Of a stretch of 64,000 nucleotides of DNA, positions 35,307 through 44,500 are shown in pieces; the stretch's first letter is position 1; each line of letters starts with the position of its first letter. The notes under the pieces were generated by a model, which ran no database searches, had not been told where the DNA came from, and worked only from the letters and a program-made list of their open reading frames with translations. The position numbers and the translations under genes were made by a program. Origin of the DNA: Pyxidicoccus xibeiensis (lineage in GTDB: Bacteria > Myxococcota > Myxococcia > Myxococcales > Myxococcaceae); contig NZ_JAJVKV010000022.1 in the NCBI RefSeq assembly GCF_024198175.1, forward strand, positions 62,001 to 126,000, in the 5' to 3' direction.

Positions 35307-36107
35307 TCAGTCCTCCGTCGGAGCGCGGCCCTCGTAGCGCAGCCCCTCGCGGACCTCCTCGTCGCTGAGGAGCCGGAAGCTGCCCTCGGGGATGTCCAGC
35401 TTGATGTCGCCCACGGCCTCGCGGTGGAGGGCGCGCACGGGCAGGCCCACGGCGCCGAGCATCCGCTTCACCTGGTGGTTGCGGCCCTCGGTGATGGTGA
35501 CCTCCACGGTGTGCTCGTCGCGGACGACGACCTTCGCGGGCCGGGCGAGGCCGTCGTCGAGCGTCATCCCCTTGCGCAGGGGCTCCACCTTCTCGTCGTC
35601 CGCGGTGCTGAACACCGTGGCCACGTAGGTCTTGGGCAGGCGTGTGTCGGGGGAGGTGGCGTGGGCCACCAGCTTGTCGTCATTGGTGAAGAGCAGCAGC
35701 CCGGTGGAGTCCACGTCCAGGCGGCCCACGGCGTGCCACGAGTAGCCGGCCAGCTCGGGCGGGAGCTGGGGCAGGAGCACCTCGAACACGGTGCCGGTGC
35801 GGTGCTGGCGGGCGGTGGAGGACAGGACGCCCGCGGGCTTGTGGAAGGCGAGCACGCGCGTGGCCGGGGCGCCCAGCGTCACGGGGTGGCCATCCACCTT
35901 CACGACGGCGCCCGGAGGCACGGGCGCGAGCGCCATCAACGCGACACGGCCGTTGATGGTGACGCGGCCGGCGCGGATGGCGTCCTCGGCTTCCTTCTGC
36001 GGGAAGACGCCGGCCCGGGCGAGCGCGCGAGACAGCCAGTCCGGCTTCTCCTTGCCCTCCCAGCGCTTGTGCTGCGAGGGCTTCGGCTTGTCGGGCTTGC
36101 GGGACAT
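35307..36107 (-). CDS. RsuA/RluB-family ribosomal pseudouridine synthase
   Basis: A 266 aa enzyme that converts uridine to pseudouridine in rRNA. An S4-like RNA-binding domain is near the N-terminus (WLSRALARAGVFPQKEAED, then AIRAGRVTINGRVA). The catalytic domain has AVGRLDVDSTGLLLFTNDDK, with the catalytic Asp in GRLDVDS, then LPKTYVATV and VTITEGRNHQVKRMLGAVG, typical of the RsuA/RluB/RluE/RluF group; which of these it is cannot be decided. The N-terminal Lys/Pro-rich tail (SRKPDKPKPSQHKRWEGK) is a basic extension. The ATG at 36107 is the first start. It lies downstream of the response-regulator gene by 20 bases. Confidence 0.9.
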   Translation of the reverse strand: MSRKPDKPKPSQHKRWEGKEKPDWLSRALARAGVFPQKEAEDAIRAGRVTINGRVALMALAPVPPGAVVKVDGHPVTLGAPATRVLAFHKPAGVLSSTARQHRTGTVFEVLLPQLPPELAGYSWHAVGRLDVDSTGLLLFTNDDKLVAHATSPDTRLPKTYVATVFSTADDEKVEPLRKGMTLDDGLARPAKVVVRDEHTVEVTITEGRNHQVKRMLGAVGLPVRALHREAVGDIKLDIPEGSFRLLSDEEVREGLRYEGRAPTED

Positions 36108-36127
36108 GACGGTGGTTTCTCGGGGGC

Positions 36128-37057
36128 TCAGGTGTCTCGCGTGCTGGCCATGAGCGCGCGTGCGTGGAGTTCTTTCAGCTTCGAATTCCTGTCGCGAGTC
36201 TCTACCAGTTCACCGAGTTGATGGGCATCGAGTGTGACGATGAGCGCATCGTCCTCCCGGGAGGCCGCCAGCCGGGTCTGGAAGCCCGGGGTGAAGCCGC
36301 CGATGCCGATGAAGAACCCAAGCCGGCAGCGGCCGAAGCGACGCTTGATGTCGAGGCGGAAGGAATCCAGCTCGGTTGGGCCTACTGGCTTCGACCAGTT
36401 CTTGCACTCACCCAGGAAGTACTGGGACTGGGCCTGCTGCCAGAACGGGTCGGTGGACTCGTTGGGGATGAGGATGTCGATCTGCTCGTCGAGGCTCTGC
36501 CTGTTCGTCTCGGTGCGCTCGAAGCCGGCAATGGACTTGAATAGCAGGGCGACCAGGTCCTCCAGCTGTTGACCCTTCCGATGAGGGTCCTTCTCGGTCC
36601 TCACGCTGAGCCAGAGTTCACGGAGCGCTTCCTCGCGCTTGCCGTTGGCCAGGGCCGCCATCCGCCGCTCTCGCGCGGCTTCGAGGGCGTTGCGCACCTT
36701 GATCTTGAGGATGGCCTCCAGATAGGCGTTCTTCTCCAGGTAGTCGTAGGCCCCGCTGGCGAAGGCGCGCTCGACGGACTCAGCGTCTGCTACGCCGGTG
36801 ACGAGGATGACCTTCGCGGCAGGCGCCCGCGTCTGGATGTCGCGCATGAGATCCAGCCCGGTGTCGGGCCCGAATCGCCCTTGGAGCTTCCTGTCGAGCA
36901 GGACCAGGTCCCACCCAGGCTCGTCGAGCTTCGCGAGCGCGGACTTGCCGTCTTCCACGGTCACCACGGAGTAGCCCTCGGTGGCGAGGATGGTCCGGTA
37001 GGTGTCGAGGAAGTCCGGCGAGTCGTCGACGATGAGGATTCTTCCGGACGGTTTCAT
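36128..37057 (-). CDS. Response regulator fused to a PD-(D/E)xK (Mrr-like) nuclease
   Basis: A 309 aa two-domain protein. The receiver (1-125) has all switch residues: acidic pair Asp11-Asp12, phospho-acceptor Asp55 (LVLLDRKLQ), Thr87 (ILVTG) and Lys109 (YDYLEKN). A helical linker (126-150) leads to a restriction-endonuclease-like domain (about 155-290): GQQLEDLVALLFKS (Glu166), QIDILI (Asp194) and FLGECKNW (Glu217-x-Lys219), the motif order of Mrr/PD-(D/E)xK nucleases. No DNA-binding output domain of usual type is present, so the output is probably cleavage of nucleic acid controlled by phosphorylation. The ATG overlaps the upstream kinase stop by four bases (37054-37057), so the pair is coupled. 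Function unknown; a defence role is inference. Confidence 0.85.
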   Translation of the reverse strand: MKPSGRILIVDDSPDFLDTYRTILATEGYSVVTVEDGKSALAKLDEPGWDLVLLDRKLQGRFGPDTGLDLMRDIQTRAPAAKVILVTGVADAESVERAFASGAYDYLEKNAYLEAILKIKVRNALEAARERRMAALANGKREEALRELWLSVRTEKDPHRKGQQLEDLVALLFKSIAGFERTETNRQSLDEQIDILIPNESTDPFWQQAQSQYFLGECKNWSKPVGPTELDSFRLDIKRRFGRCRLGFFIGIGGFTPGFQTRLAASREDDALIVTLDAHQLGELVETRDRNSKLKELHARALMASTRDT

Positions 37058-38661
37058 GGGCGCTCCACGCCAGTGACCGGGATGCGAATGGTGAAGCGTG
37101 CACCACCGAGGGGGGATGCGTCACAGGCAACGAGCCCCCGCATCTCCTTTTCGAACACCTCCTTCACGAGTGCAAGACCGAGCCCACTTCCTCCCGAGCG
37201 CAGTGAGACCCCCTCGTCGAAGATGGCCTGCCGCATGTTCTCGGGTACTCCAGGTCCGTTGTCCTCGACGGTGACGCGCACGGCACGAGCCGAGTCGACG
37301 ACTTCGGCCTGGATGCGGACGATGGGGGCGGCGGATGGAATGAACTGGGTTGCGTTTCGCAGGACGTTGGCGAGTGCCAGCACCGCACGGGCCCGGTGGC
37401 CAGAAACCGGAGGAAGGGCTTCTGGCAGGACTGGATCGAGGCATCCACCTGCGTCCTGCTCGACGCTGGCGAGCGCGTCGTGGATCGCCGTCAACAGGTC
37501 GAAGGGCTCAGGAGGGGTGGCGGCGAGCTTCGAGAGCTCGACCAGCTGCTCGACGAATCGAAACATCGCGTCGATACCGCGGTCGATGCGCTCTCGCCGC
37601 CGGCCCAGGACTTCGGTGGGGGATTCCAACAGCAACTCGCGGTACAGGGCGCTGAGTGAGGTCTTGACGGGCACCAGGGTGTTGCGGATTTCGTGGGCCA
37701 CCATCCGCGCCTGCCGAGCCGTTGCTTCCGCTGTGGCGTTGGCTCGTGCCGTCGACACATCGCTGCTTCCAGCGCGGGTCATCGATTCGGCCACGGAGAG
37801 TGTGAGGTCTGAGAGGAGAGTCCCTGCCAGGATGGACATGGGGGACTCGGCCTCCTCCTCGATCTCAGCAAGGAGTGATTGGCCCGAGGCAAAGGTGTGG
37901 ATGTGGGTGGAGCCGGTGCTTTCGTCTTCGGAGATGGTCAGGAGCCCGAACGCCTGGAGCCTGAACAGGGTTCTCCAGTCGTGTTGAAAGTCCCCCTCTT
38001 GTTGCTCGAAGTAGCCGATCTCCCATGTCGGGTTCTGAAGCAGCGCATGCGCAGTGTCTCGGCTGACGCGCCAGGGGTCTGTCGGACCAATCGACTGTGT
38101 TGCTTCAACATGGAGGAGCCAACGAATCGCGTCTCTCCCCGTGAGCTCCAGGAAGACATGCCCGACAGGCGTGAGGAGGACGGCGGAGTTGACGATGCGC
38201 GTGGCCCGGATGGCGGTTGCGTAGCCATCGACCCGGGTTGCTTCCCACGGGCGAAGTTGGACGAAGACCTCCTTGCGGACTCTTTTCGCCAGGCGGTCGA
38301 GCTCCGCGGTCTGAATCCGGCTTGGCAGCTTGTCGGGAAGGCCGAGGATTCTGGCGATTGCAATGCTGATGAGTTCTTCGATTTCGTTGGGTGATGCATC
38401 TCTCGCGAAGTTGTTGCGGAGCTCTTGCTCGAGGCGCGAGGCGAAGCGGACCACCGCATCGTTGCTCTGCCATTCTTCGAGGGCGTCAGTCGCTTTCACG
38501 GCGTTCTCAGCAGGCGATACCTGCTCGAGTCGCTCCAACACCTGGATGAGTCGGGTGCGGACGGTTGCTGGGTCGACGGCTCGAACGGTTGTCGTGCCAG
38601 CCCGGGTAGGCGCGTCTCTGACGCCTCGGAGGTAGTCACCCAGTTCATCAAGAAAGGACAT
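37054..38661 (-). CDS. Soluble sensor histidine kinase paired with the nuclease regulator
   Basis: A 535 aa histidine kinase with no membrane segment. Residues 1-300 form a sensor region without a recognised domain; it contains helical and beta segments (VFVQLRPWEATRVDG, VGHVFLELTGRDAIRW). The catalytic part is clear: H-box MVAHEIRNTLVPVKTSL (His323), N-box NVLRNATQFI, D-box DNGPGVP (Asp467) and G-box GSGLGLALVK. It is thus a cytoplasmic kinase that should phosphorylate Asp55 of the adjacent regulator. The ATG 38661 begins MSFLDELGDYL; a hairpin and no evident promoter lie upstream. Codon use and G+C content look a little lower than neighbours (more ATC, TCG and A/T wobble), consistent with, but not proof of, acquisition. 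Confidence 0.88.
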   Translation of the reverse strand: MSFLDELGDYLRGVRDAPTRAGTTTVRAVDPATVRTRLIQVLERLEQVSPAENAVKATDALEEWQSNDAVVRFASRLEQELRNNFARDASPNEIEELISIAIARILGLPDKLPSRIQTAELDRLAKRVRKEVFVQLRPWEATRVDGYATAIRATRIVNSAVLLTPVGHVFLELTGRDAIRWLLHVEATQSIGPTDPWRVSRDTAHALLQNPTWEIGYFEQQEGDFQHDWRTLFRLQAFGLLTISEDESTGSTHIHTFASGQSLLAEIEEEAESPMSILAGTLLSDLTLSVAESMTRAGSSDVSTARANATAEATARQARMVAHEIRNTLVPVKTSLSALYRELLLESPTEVLGRRRERIDRGIDAMFRFVEQLVELSKLAATPPEPFDLLTAIHDALASVEQDAGGCLDPVLPEALPPVSGHRARAVLALANVLRNATQFIPSAAPIVRIQAEVVDSARAVRVTVEDNGPGVPENMRQAIFDEGVSLRSGGSGLGLALVKEVFEKEMRGLVACDASPLGGARFTIRIPVTGVERP

Positions 38662-38737
38662 CGGTCACCGTCTGACATGAGACGCGAGCACATTGGCTTG
38701 GCGTCGACGACGGCATACCATCGCCAGCAACACCCCT

Positions 38738-38767
38738 CGGGGCAAGGACGAGCTGGTCCTCGCCCCG
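38738..38767. terminator. Hairpin between the kinase and the small upstream gene
   Basis: Inverted repeat with arms 38738-38749 (CGGGGCAAGGAC) and 38756-38767 (GTCCTCGCCCCG), one internal mismatch, loop GAGCTG. On the minus strand it lies 54 bases after the stop of the small hydrophilic gene, so it may terminate that gene. No T-tract is present. Confidence 0.5.
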
Positions 38768-38820
38768 GTGGGTTGAAGCGGGACTCCTGTACCGCACGTT
38801 CCCGACAATGAGGCACCGCG

Positions 38821-39033
38821 CTACTTGCGCGCGGGCTGGGCCGGGTCCTCGCCCTCGGCGGAGCCGGGCGTCTTGCCGGGCTCGGCCTGGGGCATGCGGC
38901 GCTCCTCGTCGCGCCCCCCACCCTCGGCCGTCCTGGGCGTGCGGCCCGGGGCATTCTCCGTGGGGGCCTCGCGCTTGTTGTGGCCGGGCTTGTCGTCGCC
39001 GACTTCCATCGACTCATAGGGCATGTGGTCCAC
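38821..39033 (-). CDS. Small hydrophilic Pro/Glu-rich protein
   Basis: A 70 aa highly charged, probably disordered protein (HMPYESMEVGDDKPGHNKR, later DEERRMPQAEPGK and EGEDPAQPARK). No family recognised. GTG 39033 is chosen because GGAGGA sits 6 bases upstream; ATG 39024 is the alternative. The gene may be a stress or cytoplasmic filler protein of unknown role, but its reality rests mainly on the ribosome site, so confidence is moderate. Confidence 0.55.
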   Translation of the reverse strand: MDHMPYESMEVGDDKPGHNKREAPTENAPGRTPRTAEGGGRDEERRMPQAEPGKTPGSAEGEDPAQPARK

Positions 39034-39169
39034 GCGTGCTCCTCCGAAGGTGGCTTGCATTCCGTCGCTGCCCGGGAAGGTAGGGATGTTCCCGGTGGGA
39101 TGACGCCTTGGGCCTTGCGGTCGTCCGCCTGCTCGCTCACCCTCCAGGCCCCTCGCCGCCGGAGGTCCC

Positions 39170-40162
39170 ATGTCGCGTCTCGTTGCCTGCCTCGTCCTGC
39201 TCGCGCTCCCCGCCCTGGCCACCGAGCCAGCCGCGGTGCCCCGCCGTCCCGTGCACACGTACTCCATCGTCGCCCGGGACTCGGCCACGGGGGAGCTGGG
39301 CGTGGCCGTGCAGTCCCACTGGTTCTCGGTGGGCTCCACCGTCCCCTGGGCCGAGGCCGGCGTGGGGGCCATCGCCACGCAGTCCTTCGTGGACCCGTCG
39401 TACGGCAAGCTGGGCCTGGAGCTGATGCGCGCGGGCCGCGCCGCCCCGGATGCGCTGAAGGGGCTGCTCGCCGCGGACAGCGCCCCCGGCGTGCGGCAGG
39501 TGGCCATGGTGGACGCCCAGGGCCGCGTGGCCGCGCACACGGGGGACAGCTGCATCGCCGCCGCCGGCCACCTCGTCGGCGAGGGCTTCTCCGTGCAGGC
39601 CAACATGATGGAGAAGGACACCGTGTGGCCCGCCATGGCGAAGGCCTTCCGCGAGTCCAAGGGCGACCTGGCCGAGCGGATGCTCGCGGCGCTCGAGGCC
39701 GCCGAGGCGCAGGGCGGCGACATCCGCGGCAAGCAGTCCGCCGCCCTCATCGTCGTGGCCGCGAAGCCGTCGGGCCGTCCGTGGGCGGACCGGAAGTTCG
39801 ACCTGCGCGTGGACGACGCGGCCGAGCCGCTCAAGGAGCTGCGCCGGCTCGTCACGCTCCAGCGCGCCTACAACTTCATGAACGAGGGCGACCTCGCCAT
39901 CGAGCGCAAGGACACGGACGGCGCCCTGAAGGCGTACGCGGCGGCGGAGAAGCTCGCGCCCGGCAACGCGGAGATGGTGTTCTGGCACGCCATCTCCCTG
40001 GTGGGCGTGGGGCGCGTGGACGAGGCGCTGCCGCTCCTCCAGCGCACGTACAAGGCGGACCCGCGCTGGCGCGAGCTCGTCACGCGGCTGCCGAAAGCGG
40101 GCCTGCTCCCGAACGACCCGAAGCTCCTCGGCCGGCTGACGGGCACGAAGCCCGCGAAGTAG
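39170..40162 (+). CDS. Secreted DUF1028 protein with C-terminal TPR-like region
   Basis: A 330 aa exported protein: signal peptide (MSRLVACLVLLALPALA) and a DUF1028 domain (about 30-230), an Ntn-hydrolase-like fold: VHTYSIVARDSATGELGVAVQSH, GAIATQSFVDPSYGKLGLELM, DSCIAAAGHLVGEGFSVQANMM and IRGKQSAALIVV. The last 90 residues contain helical repeats (FMNEGDLAIERKDTDGALKAY, then APGNAEMVFWHAISLV) that resemble tetratricopeptide repeats. DUF1028 proteins are often near peptide or amino-acid hydrolases, so an amidohydrolase is likely, but no substrate is known. ATG 39170 opens the signal peptide. It is followed by a small membrane protein gene. Confidence 0.85.
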   Translation: MSRLVACLVLLALPALATEPAAVPRRPVHTYSIVARDSATGELGVAVQSHWFSVGSTVPWAEAGVGAIATQSFVDPSYGKLGLELMRAGRAAPDALKGLLAADSAPGVRQVAMVDAQGRVAAHTGDSCIAAAGHLVGEGFSVQANMMEKDTVWPAMAKAFRESKGDLAERMLAALEAAEAQGGDIRGKQSAALIVVAAKPSGRPWADRKFDLRVDDAAEPLKELRRLVTLQRAYNFMNEGDLAIERKDTDGALKAYAAAEKLAPGNAEMVFWHAISLVGVGRVDEALPLLQRTYKADPRWRELVTRLPKAGLLPNDPKLLGRLTGTKPAK

Positions 40163-40280
40163 CAGGGGGATTCCGGGCAGGCGGGCAGTCCATGCCCTCC
40201 GCCGCACCCATGGAGGCCCACGAGGCGGTGCGCTTGTGGGCCCCTGCCGGGATGAAGACGTTTTCAGGGAGAGGATGCCC

Positions 40281-40544
40281 ATGCGAACGACCCTGGCCCC
40301 GTTGCTCACGTTGCTCACTCCCGTGCTGGCGCTTGGCCAGACCCCGGCGCCCCTGCCGGGGCCCATCGAGCAGGAGGTCTCCCGCAGCCCGGCCTTCTGG
40401 TACTGGGTGGTCCTGCTGGTGGTGGCGGCCATCGCCTTCGCGTGGATGTCGGTGAAGCTCTCCCGCCGGCGCCGTGAGCCGCCCTCCCGCCCTGGCACCT
40501 CCGGCCGTGGGCCCCGCACGCCCCGGACGCCCCGGCCCGTCTGA
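40281..40544 (+). CDS. Small single-pass membrane protein
   Basis: An 87 aa protein: a hydrophobic N-terminus ending LGQTPAPLPGPIEQ (a likely signal peptide), one membrane helix (FWYWVVLLVVAAIAFAWMSV) and a basic Arg/Pro-rich cytoplasmic tail (KLSRRRREPPSRPGTSGRG). It has no known family. ATG 40281 is chosen because GGGAGAGG lies 6 bases upstream; ATG 40275 is the alternative. It is convergent with the TrmJ-like gene. Confidence 0.6.
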   Translation: MRTTLAPLLTLLTPVLALGQTPAPLPGPIEQEVSRSPAFWYWVVLLVVAAIAFAWMSVKLSRRRREPPSRPGTSGRGPRTPRTPRPV

Positions 40545-40597
40545 ACCTCGGCGCTCCCGAGGCCCGCGCGCCAGCGAGGCGAGGCGTCGGAGGAGCT

Positions 40598-41320
40598 TCA
40601 GCCCGGCGGCAGCTTCTTGCGGACGGTATGGAGCGCGGCCAGCCACAGCCGCGCCTCCTTCCGCGTCAGCCGCGAGCGGCGCAGCGGCGCGAACAAGTCG
40701 CGCAAGGCCGTGCGTCCCGGCAGCTCGTCTACGAGGAAGCCTCCGGCGCCCAGCAGGGTGTCCAGCGTGGACTCCACCTGCGCCAGCTCCGCGTCCGTGG
40801 CGGCGGCGGGCAGGGGCCCGGGCGGCGGCGCGCTGGCCTCCAGCGTGGCCACGCGCACCTCGTAGGCGTACAGCAGCACCGCCTGGGCCAGGTTGATGGA
40901 GGGCTGCTCGGGCGCGGTGGGGACGGCGGACAGGTCATGGCAGCGCTCCACCTCCGCGTTGGTGAGGCCGCTGCGCTCGTCGCCGAAGACGAGCGCCACC
41001 GGGCCCTGGGGCGCGCGGGAGACCAGCTCCTCGCCCACGGCGCGCGGCGGCAGCCGGCGCTTGCCCTCCACCTTGCGCGAGCTGGTGCCCACCACCCAGA
41101 CGCAGTCGGAGACGGCCTCCTCCAGCGTGGCCGCGCGCCGGGCGGCGTCCAGCACGTCCTCGGCATGGACGGCGAGCCGGCGCGCCGGGGCCAGGTCCTC
41201 CACCTCCGGCGTCACCCAGACCCAGTCGGACAGGCCGCAGTTCTTCAGCGCCCTCGCGGCGGCGCCAAGGTTCTCCGCGTTGCGCGGGCGCATGAGGACG
41301 AAACGGACGGGCAACACCAT
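40598..41320 (-). CDS. TrmJ-like tRNA/rRNA 2'-O-methyltransferase (SPOUT)
   Basis: A 240 aa SpoU/TrmH-class AdoMet methyltransferase. The three SPOUT motifs are present: RPRNAENLGAAARALKNCG (motif 1), VALVFGDERSGLTNAEVERC (motif 2) and PEQPSINLAQAVLLYAYEV (motif 3 with the trefoil-knot Ser/Asn). The C-terminal helical tail (about 175-240, ending AALHTVRKKLPPG) is typical of TrmJ, which makes 2'-O-methyl-32 in tRNA. An rRNA target cannot be excluded. The ATG at 41320 begins MVLPVRFVLMRPRNAENLG. It is divergent from the macroglobulin gene, 265 bases away, and convergent with the small membrane protein. Confidence 0.87.
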   Translation of the reverse strand: MVLPVRFVLMRPRNAENLGAAARALKNCGLSDWVWVTPEVEDLAPARRLAVHAEDVLDAARRAATLEEAVSDCVWVVGTSSRKVEGKRRLPPRAVGEELVSRAPQGPVALVFGDERSGLTNAEVERCHDLSAVPTAPEQPSINLAQAVLLYAYEVRVATLEASAPPPGPLPAAATDAELAQVESTLDTLLGAGGFLVDELPGRTALRDLFAPLRRSRLTRKEARLWLAALHTVRKKLPPG

Positions 41321-41364
41321 GTGGCGGGCACCTTAGCGCCTTCCACCCTCCGCCTCGCCTCCGG

Positions 41365-41393
41365 TTGACCGGAGGGCCCCACCCCCCTATAGC
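41365..41393 (+). promoter_or_regulatory. Sigma-70-like promoter for the macroglobulin gene
   Basis: TTGACC (41365-41370) and TATAGC (41388-41393) with a 17-base spacer match the -35 (5 of 6) and -10 (4 of 6) consensus. The start of transcription would be near 41400, giving a leader of about 185 bases before ATG 41586. Confidence 0.65.
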
Positions 41394-41585
41394 CTCGTCC
41401 CACCGATACCTTCCCAGGCGCCTCGGGGACCACGAAGCGGTGTGGTCTCCCGGACACCCTGTGGGCCCGGTGACGCGCGGGGGACGCGTCCGGGCCGTGG
41501 GCACCTGACCACATCCCGCCATTGCACGGCGCACGCCCACCCCGGCACGCCGCATGAAGTACAGCCGCCACCTCCCGGAGGAACC

Positions 41586-44500
41586 ATGACTCCGCAGTCC
41601 GTCGTCCCGCACCAATCGCCCCGCGCCACCCGCGCGCGCTGGCCCCTGGCTGCGCTCCTCGCCGTCACCACCCTCGCGGCCTGCAAGCAGGACAAGACGC
41701 CCGCGTCCCCGTCCGCCCCGGCGGAGCAGGGCTCCGGCTCCACCTCCACGCCCACGGGCGCCCCGTCCGCGCCCGGCACCGCGGCGGGCGGCACGGCCAC
41801 GGGCCCCGGCACGCAGCCGGCCGCCACGCCGCCCTCGCCCGAGTCCCTGACGCCCGTCATCCGCGAGCTCGCCCCGGAGGGCCTCCTCCCGGAGGCGGTC
41901 GTCATCGAGTTCCCCCGCGCGGTCATGCCGTCCGAGGGTGACGTCAAGCCGGGCACCACCGTGGACATCACCCCCCGGCCGCAGGGCAGCCTGTCCTGGA
42001 CGACGCCGTCCACCCTGACCTTCAGGCCGTCGGCGCCCGGCTTCAGCCCCAACACGAAGTACACCGTCACCGTGGGCTCGGTGTGGACGCCCGCGGGCGA
42101 GGTGAAGCCGCCGTCCGACGGCTCCTGGTCCTACCGCTTCACCACCCCGGCCTTCCGCTTCGTCCGCCTCTCGCCCCGGCAGTTGGACCTGCCCAAGGGC
42201 CGCGTGGAGGTCGACGTCGTCTTCTCCGGCCCGGTGGAGCTCGCCGCCGTGCGCTCGCGCGGCGCCTTCCAGGTCGAGGGCCAGGCCATCACCGAGGTGA
42301 AGTGGAGCACCATCGCCACCGCGCGCAACGTCCTCACCGCGCAGCTGACGCACCCGCGCCTCAAGCCCACGGCCACCGTGCGCTTCGCCCTGACGGAGGG
42401 GCTGTCCGCCGCGGCCGAAGGGAAGGCCACCGCCCCCGCGGCGGAGGCCACCTTCGCGCTGCGCGACAGCAAGCGCCTGGATGTCACCGGCGTCTTCCTG
42501 AAGGAGGGCGCCACCGGCCACTACCTCGAGGTGAGCTGCCGCGACTCGGCGCCGGGCGCGCCGGCCGTCGCGCGTGAGTTCCAGGAGTACGACTCGTACT
42601 ACTGGGACGACAGCAACAAGGGCTGCATGCTGGACGACGCGGTGGCGGCGGACGCCATCCACCTGACGCCGCCGGTGAAGTTCACCCTCACCCCGTCCCG
42701 CAGGGGCTTCCGCCTCTTCGGTGACTTCAAGCGCGGGCCGCACGCGCTGCGCATCGACGCGGGCACGGCCTCGGTGGGCGGCGGCACGCTGCTGGCCCCC
42801 TTCGCGCACGCCTTCTCGGTGCCCGCGCGCAAGCCGCAGGTCTCCTTCGCCTCCTCCGGCCGCTACCTGCCGCGCAGCGCCTGGCGCAACCTGCCGCTGC
42901 AGCACCTCAACCTGGACGAGGTGGAGCTCACCGTCCGCAACGTCCCGCCGGAGAACCTCGTCTTCTGGATGGGCGACGACAACACGGAGACGGTGGACGA
43001 GCGCACCTCCAACGTGGTGGCGAAGCGCAAGCTGGCGCTGAAGTCCGCGCCGGACACCCTGGCCACCACCTACGTGGACGTGGCCACCCTGGTGCCCGCC
43101 ACGACCCGGGGCCTGGTGGAGCTGTCCGCGACGAGCGGCGAGTGGCGTGCCTCCACCCGCATCCTCCTCACCGACCTGAGCCTCGTGGCCAAGCGCGGGG
43201 GCCCGGCCCCCGGCGCCACCGACAGGGGCGAGGTGTGGGTGTGGGCGCTGGGCATGGAGAGCACCGAGCCGCTGTCCGGCGTGGAGGTGTCGCTGGTGAA
43301 GAAGAGCGGGCAGAGCGTGGCCCGCTGCACCACGGTGGGCGCGGAGGGCTGCGTCCTCAAGGTCCCCCCGCCAGGCGTGGACGACAGCGAGCCCTTCGCC
43401 CTCATCGCCCGTGACGGCGAGGAGCTGACGTACCTCAAGTACAGCGAGCTGAAGACGGAGATTGCCAACTCGGACGTGCAGGGCGAGCCGTACCGGGGCG
43501 AGAAGCCCTACCGCGCCTCCCTCTGGTCCGACCGCGGCGTGTACCGCCCGGGAGACACCGCGCACGTCGTCGCGGTGCTGCGCGCCCAGGATGACGTGGC
43601 CCCGCCCGTGGGCATGCCGGTGGAGCTCGTCGTGGTGGACCCGCGCGAGCGCGAGCTGCGCAAGGTGACGCTGAAGACGAACGAGGCGGGCCTGGTGTCG
43701 CTGGACGTGCCCTTCGAGGCCTTCCAGGACACGGGCCGCTACCGCGTGACGCTGAAGGTGGCCGACCGCGACGTGGCCTCGTACGGCCTCAGCGTGGAGG
43801 AGTTCGTCCCCGAGCGGATGAAGGTGACGGCGCGCGCGGAGAAGGAAGGCTACGTCCAGGGCGAGGAGGTGCCGGTGGGCGTGGAGGCCGCGTACCTCTT
43901 CGGCGGCTCGGCCGAGGGCAGCCCGGTGGAGCTGACGTGCCGGCTGGTGCCGTCCGAATTCAAACCGAAGGAGAACGCGCAGTACGCGTACGGCGTCTGG
44001 CGCCAGGGCGGCGCCGAGCCCCGGCCGACGACGCTGGGGCAGGTGAAGGGCACGCTGGATGCCAAGGGCCAGGCGCTCTTGCGCTGCCCGGCGCAGGCGA
44101 ACACGGGCGGCTTCCGGGGCGCGGCGAGGCTGACGGCGCTGGCCAGCGTCTTCGAGTCCGGCAGCGGCCGCTCCACCGTGGGTGACGCCTCCACGCAGGT
44201 GCACCCGGAGCCGTACTACGTGGGCCTCCAGGCGAACACGCGCAAGGTGAAGGCGGGCAAGCCCTTCACGGTGCAGGGCGTGGTGGTGGACTGGGACGGC
44301 AAGCTCGTCACCGGAGGAGGGGCGGGTGGCAAGGCGCCGAAGTCCGTGGACGTGGAGTACGTGCGCCTGGAGGAGGAGTACGGCTACTTCTACGACGAGG
44401 TCGAGGGCTACGAGCGCTACCAGCGCCACCTGCGCCCCCTGCGCGAGGGCCGCGTCACGGTGCCGGTGAAGGACGGCCGCTTCTCGGTGGACGTGACGCC

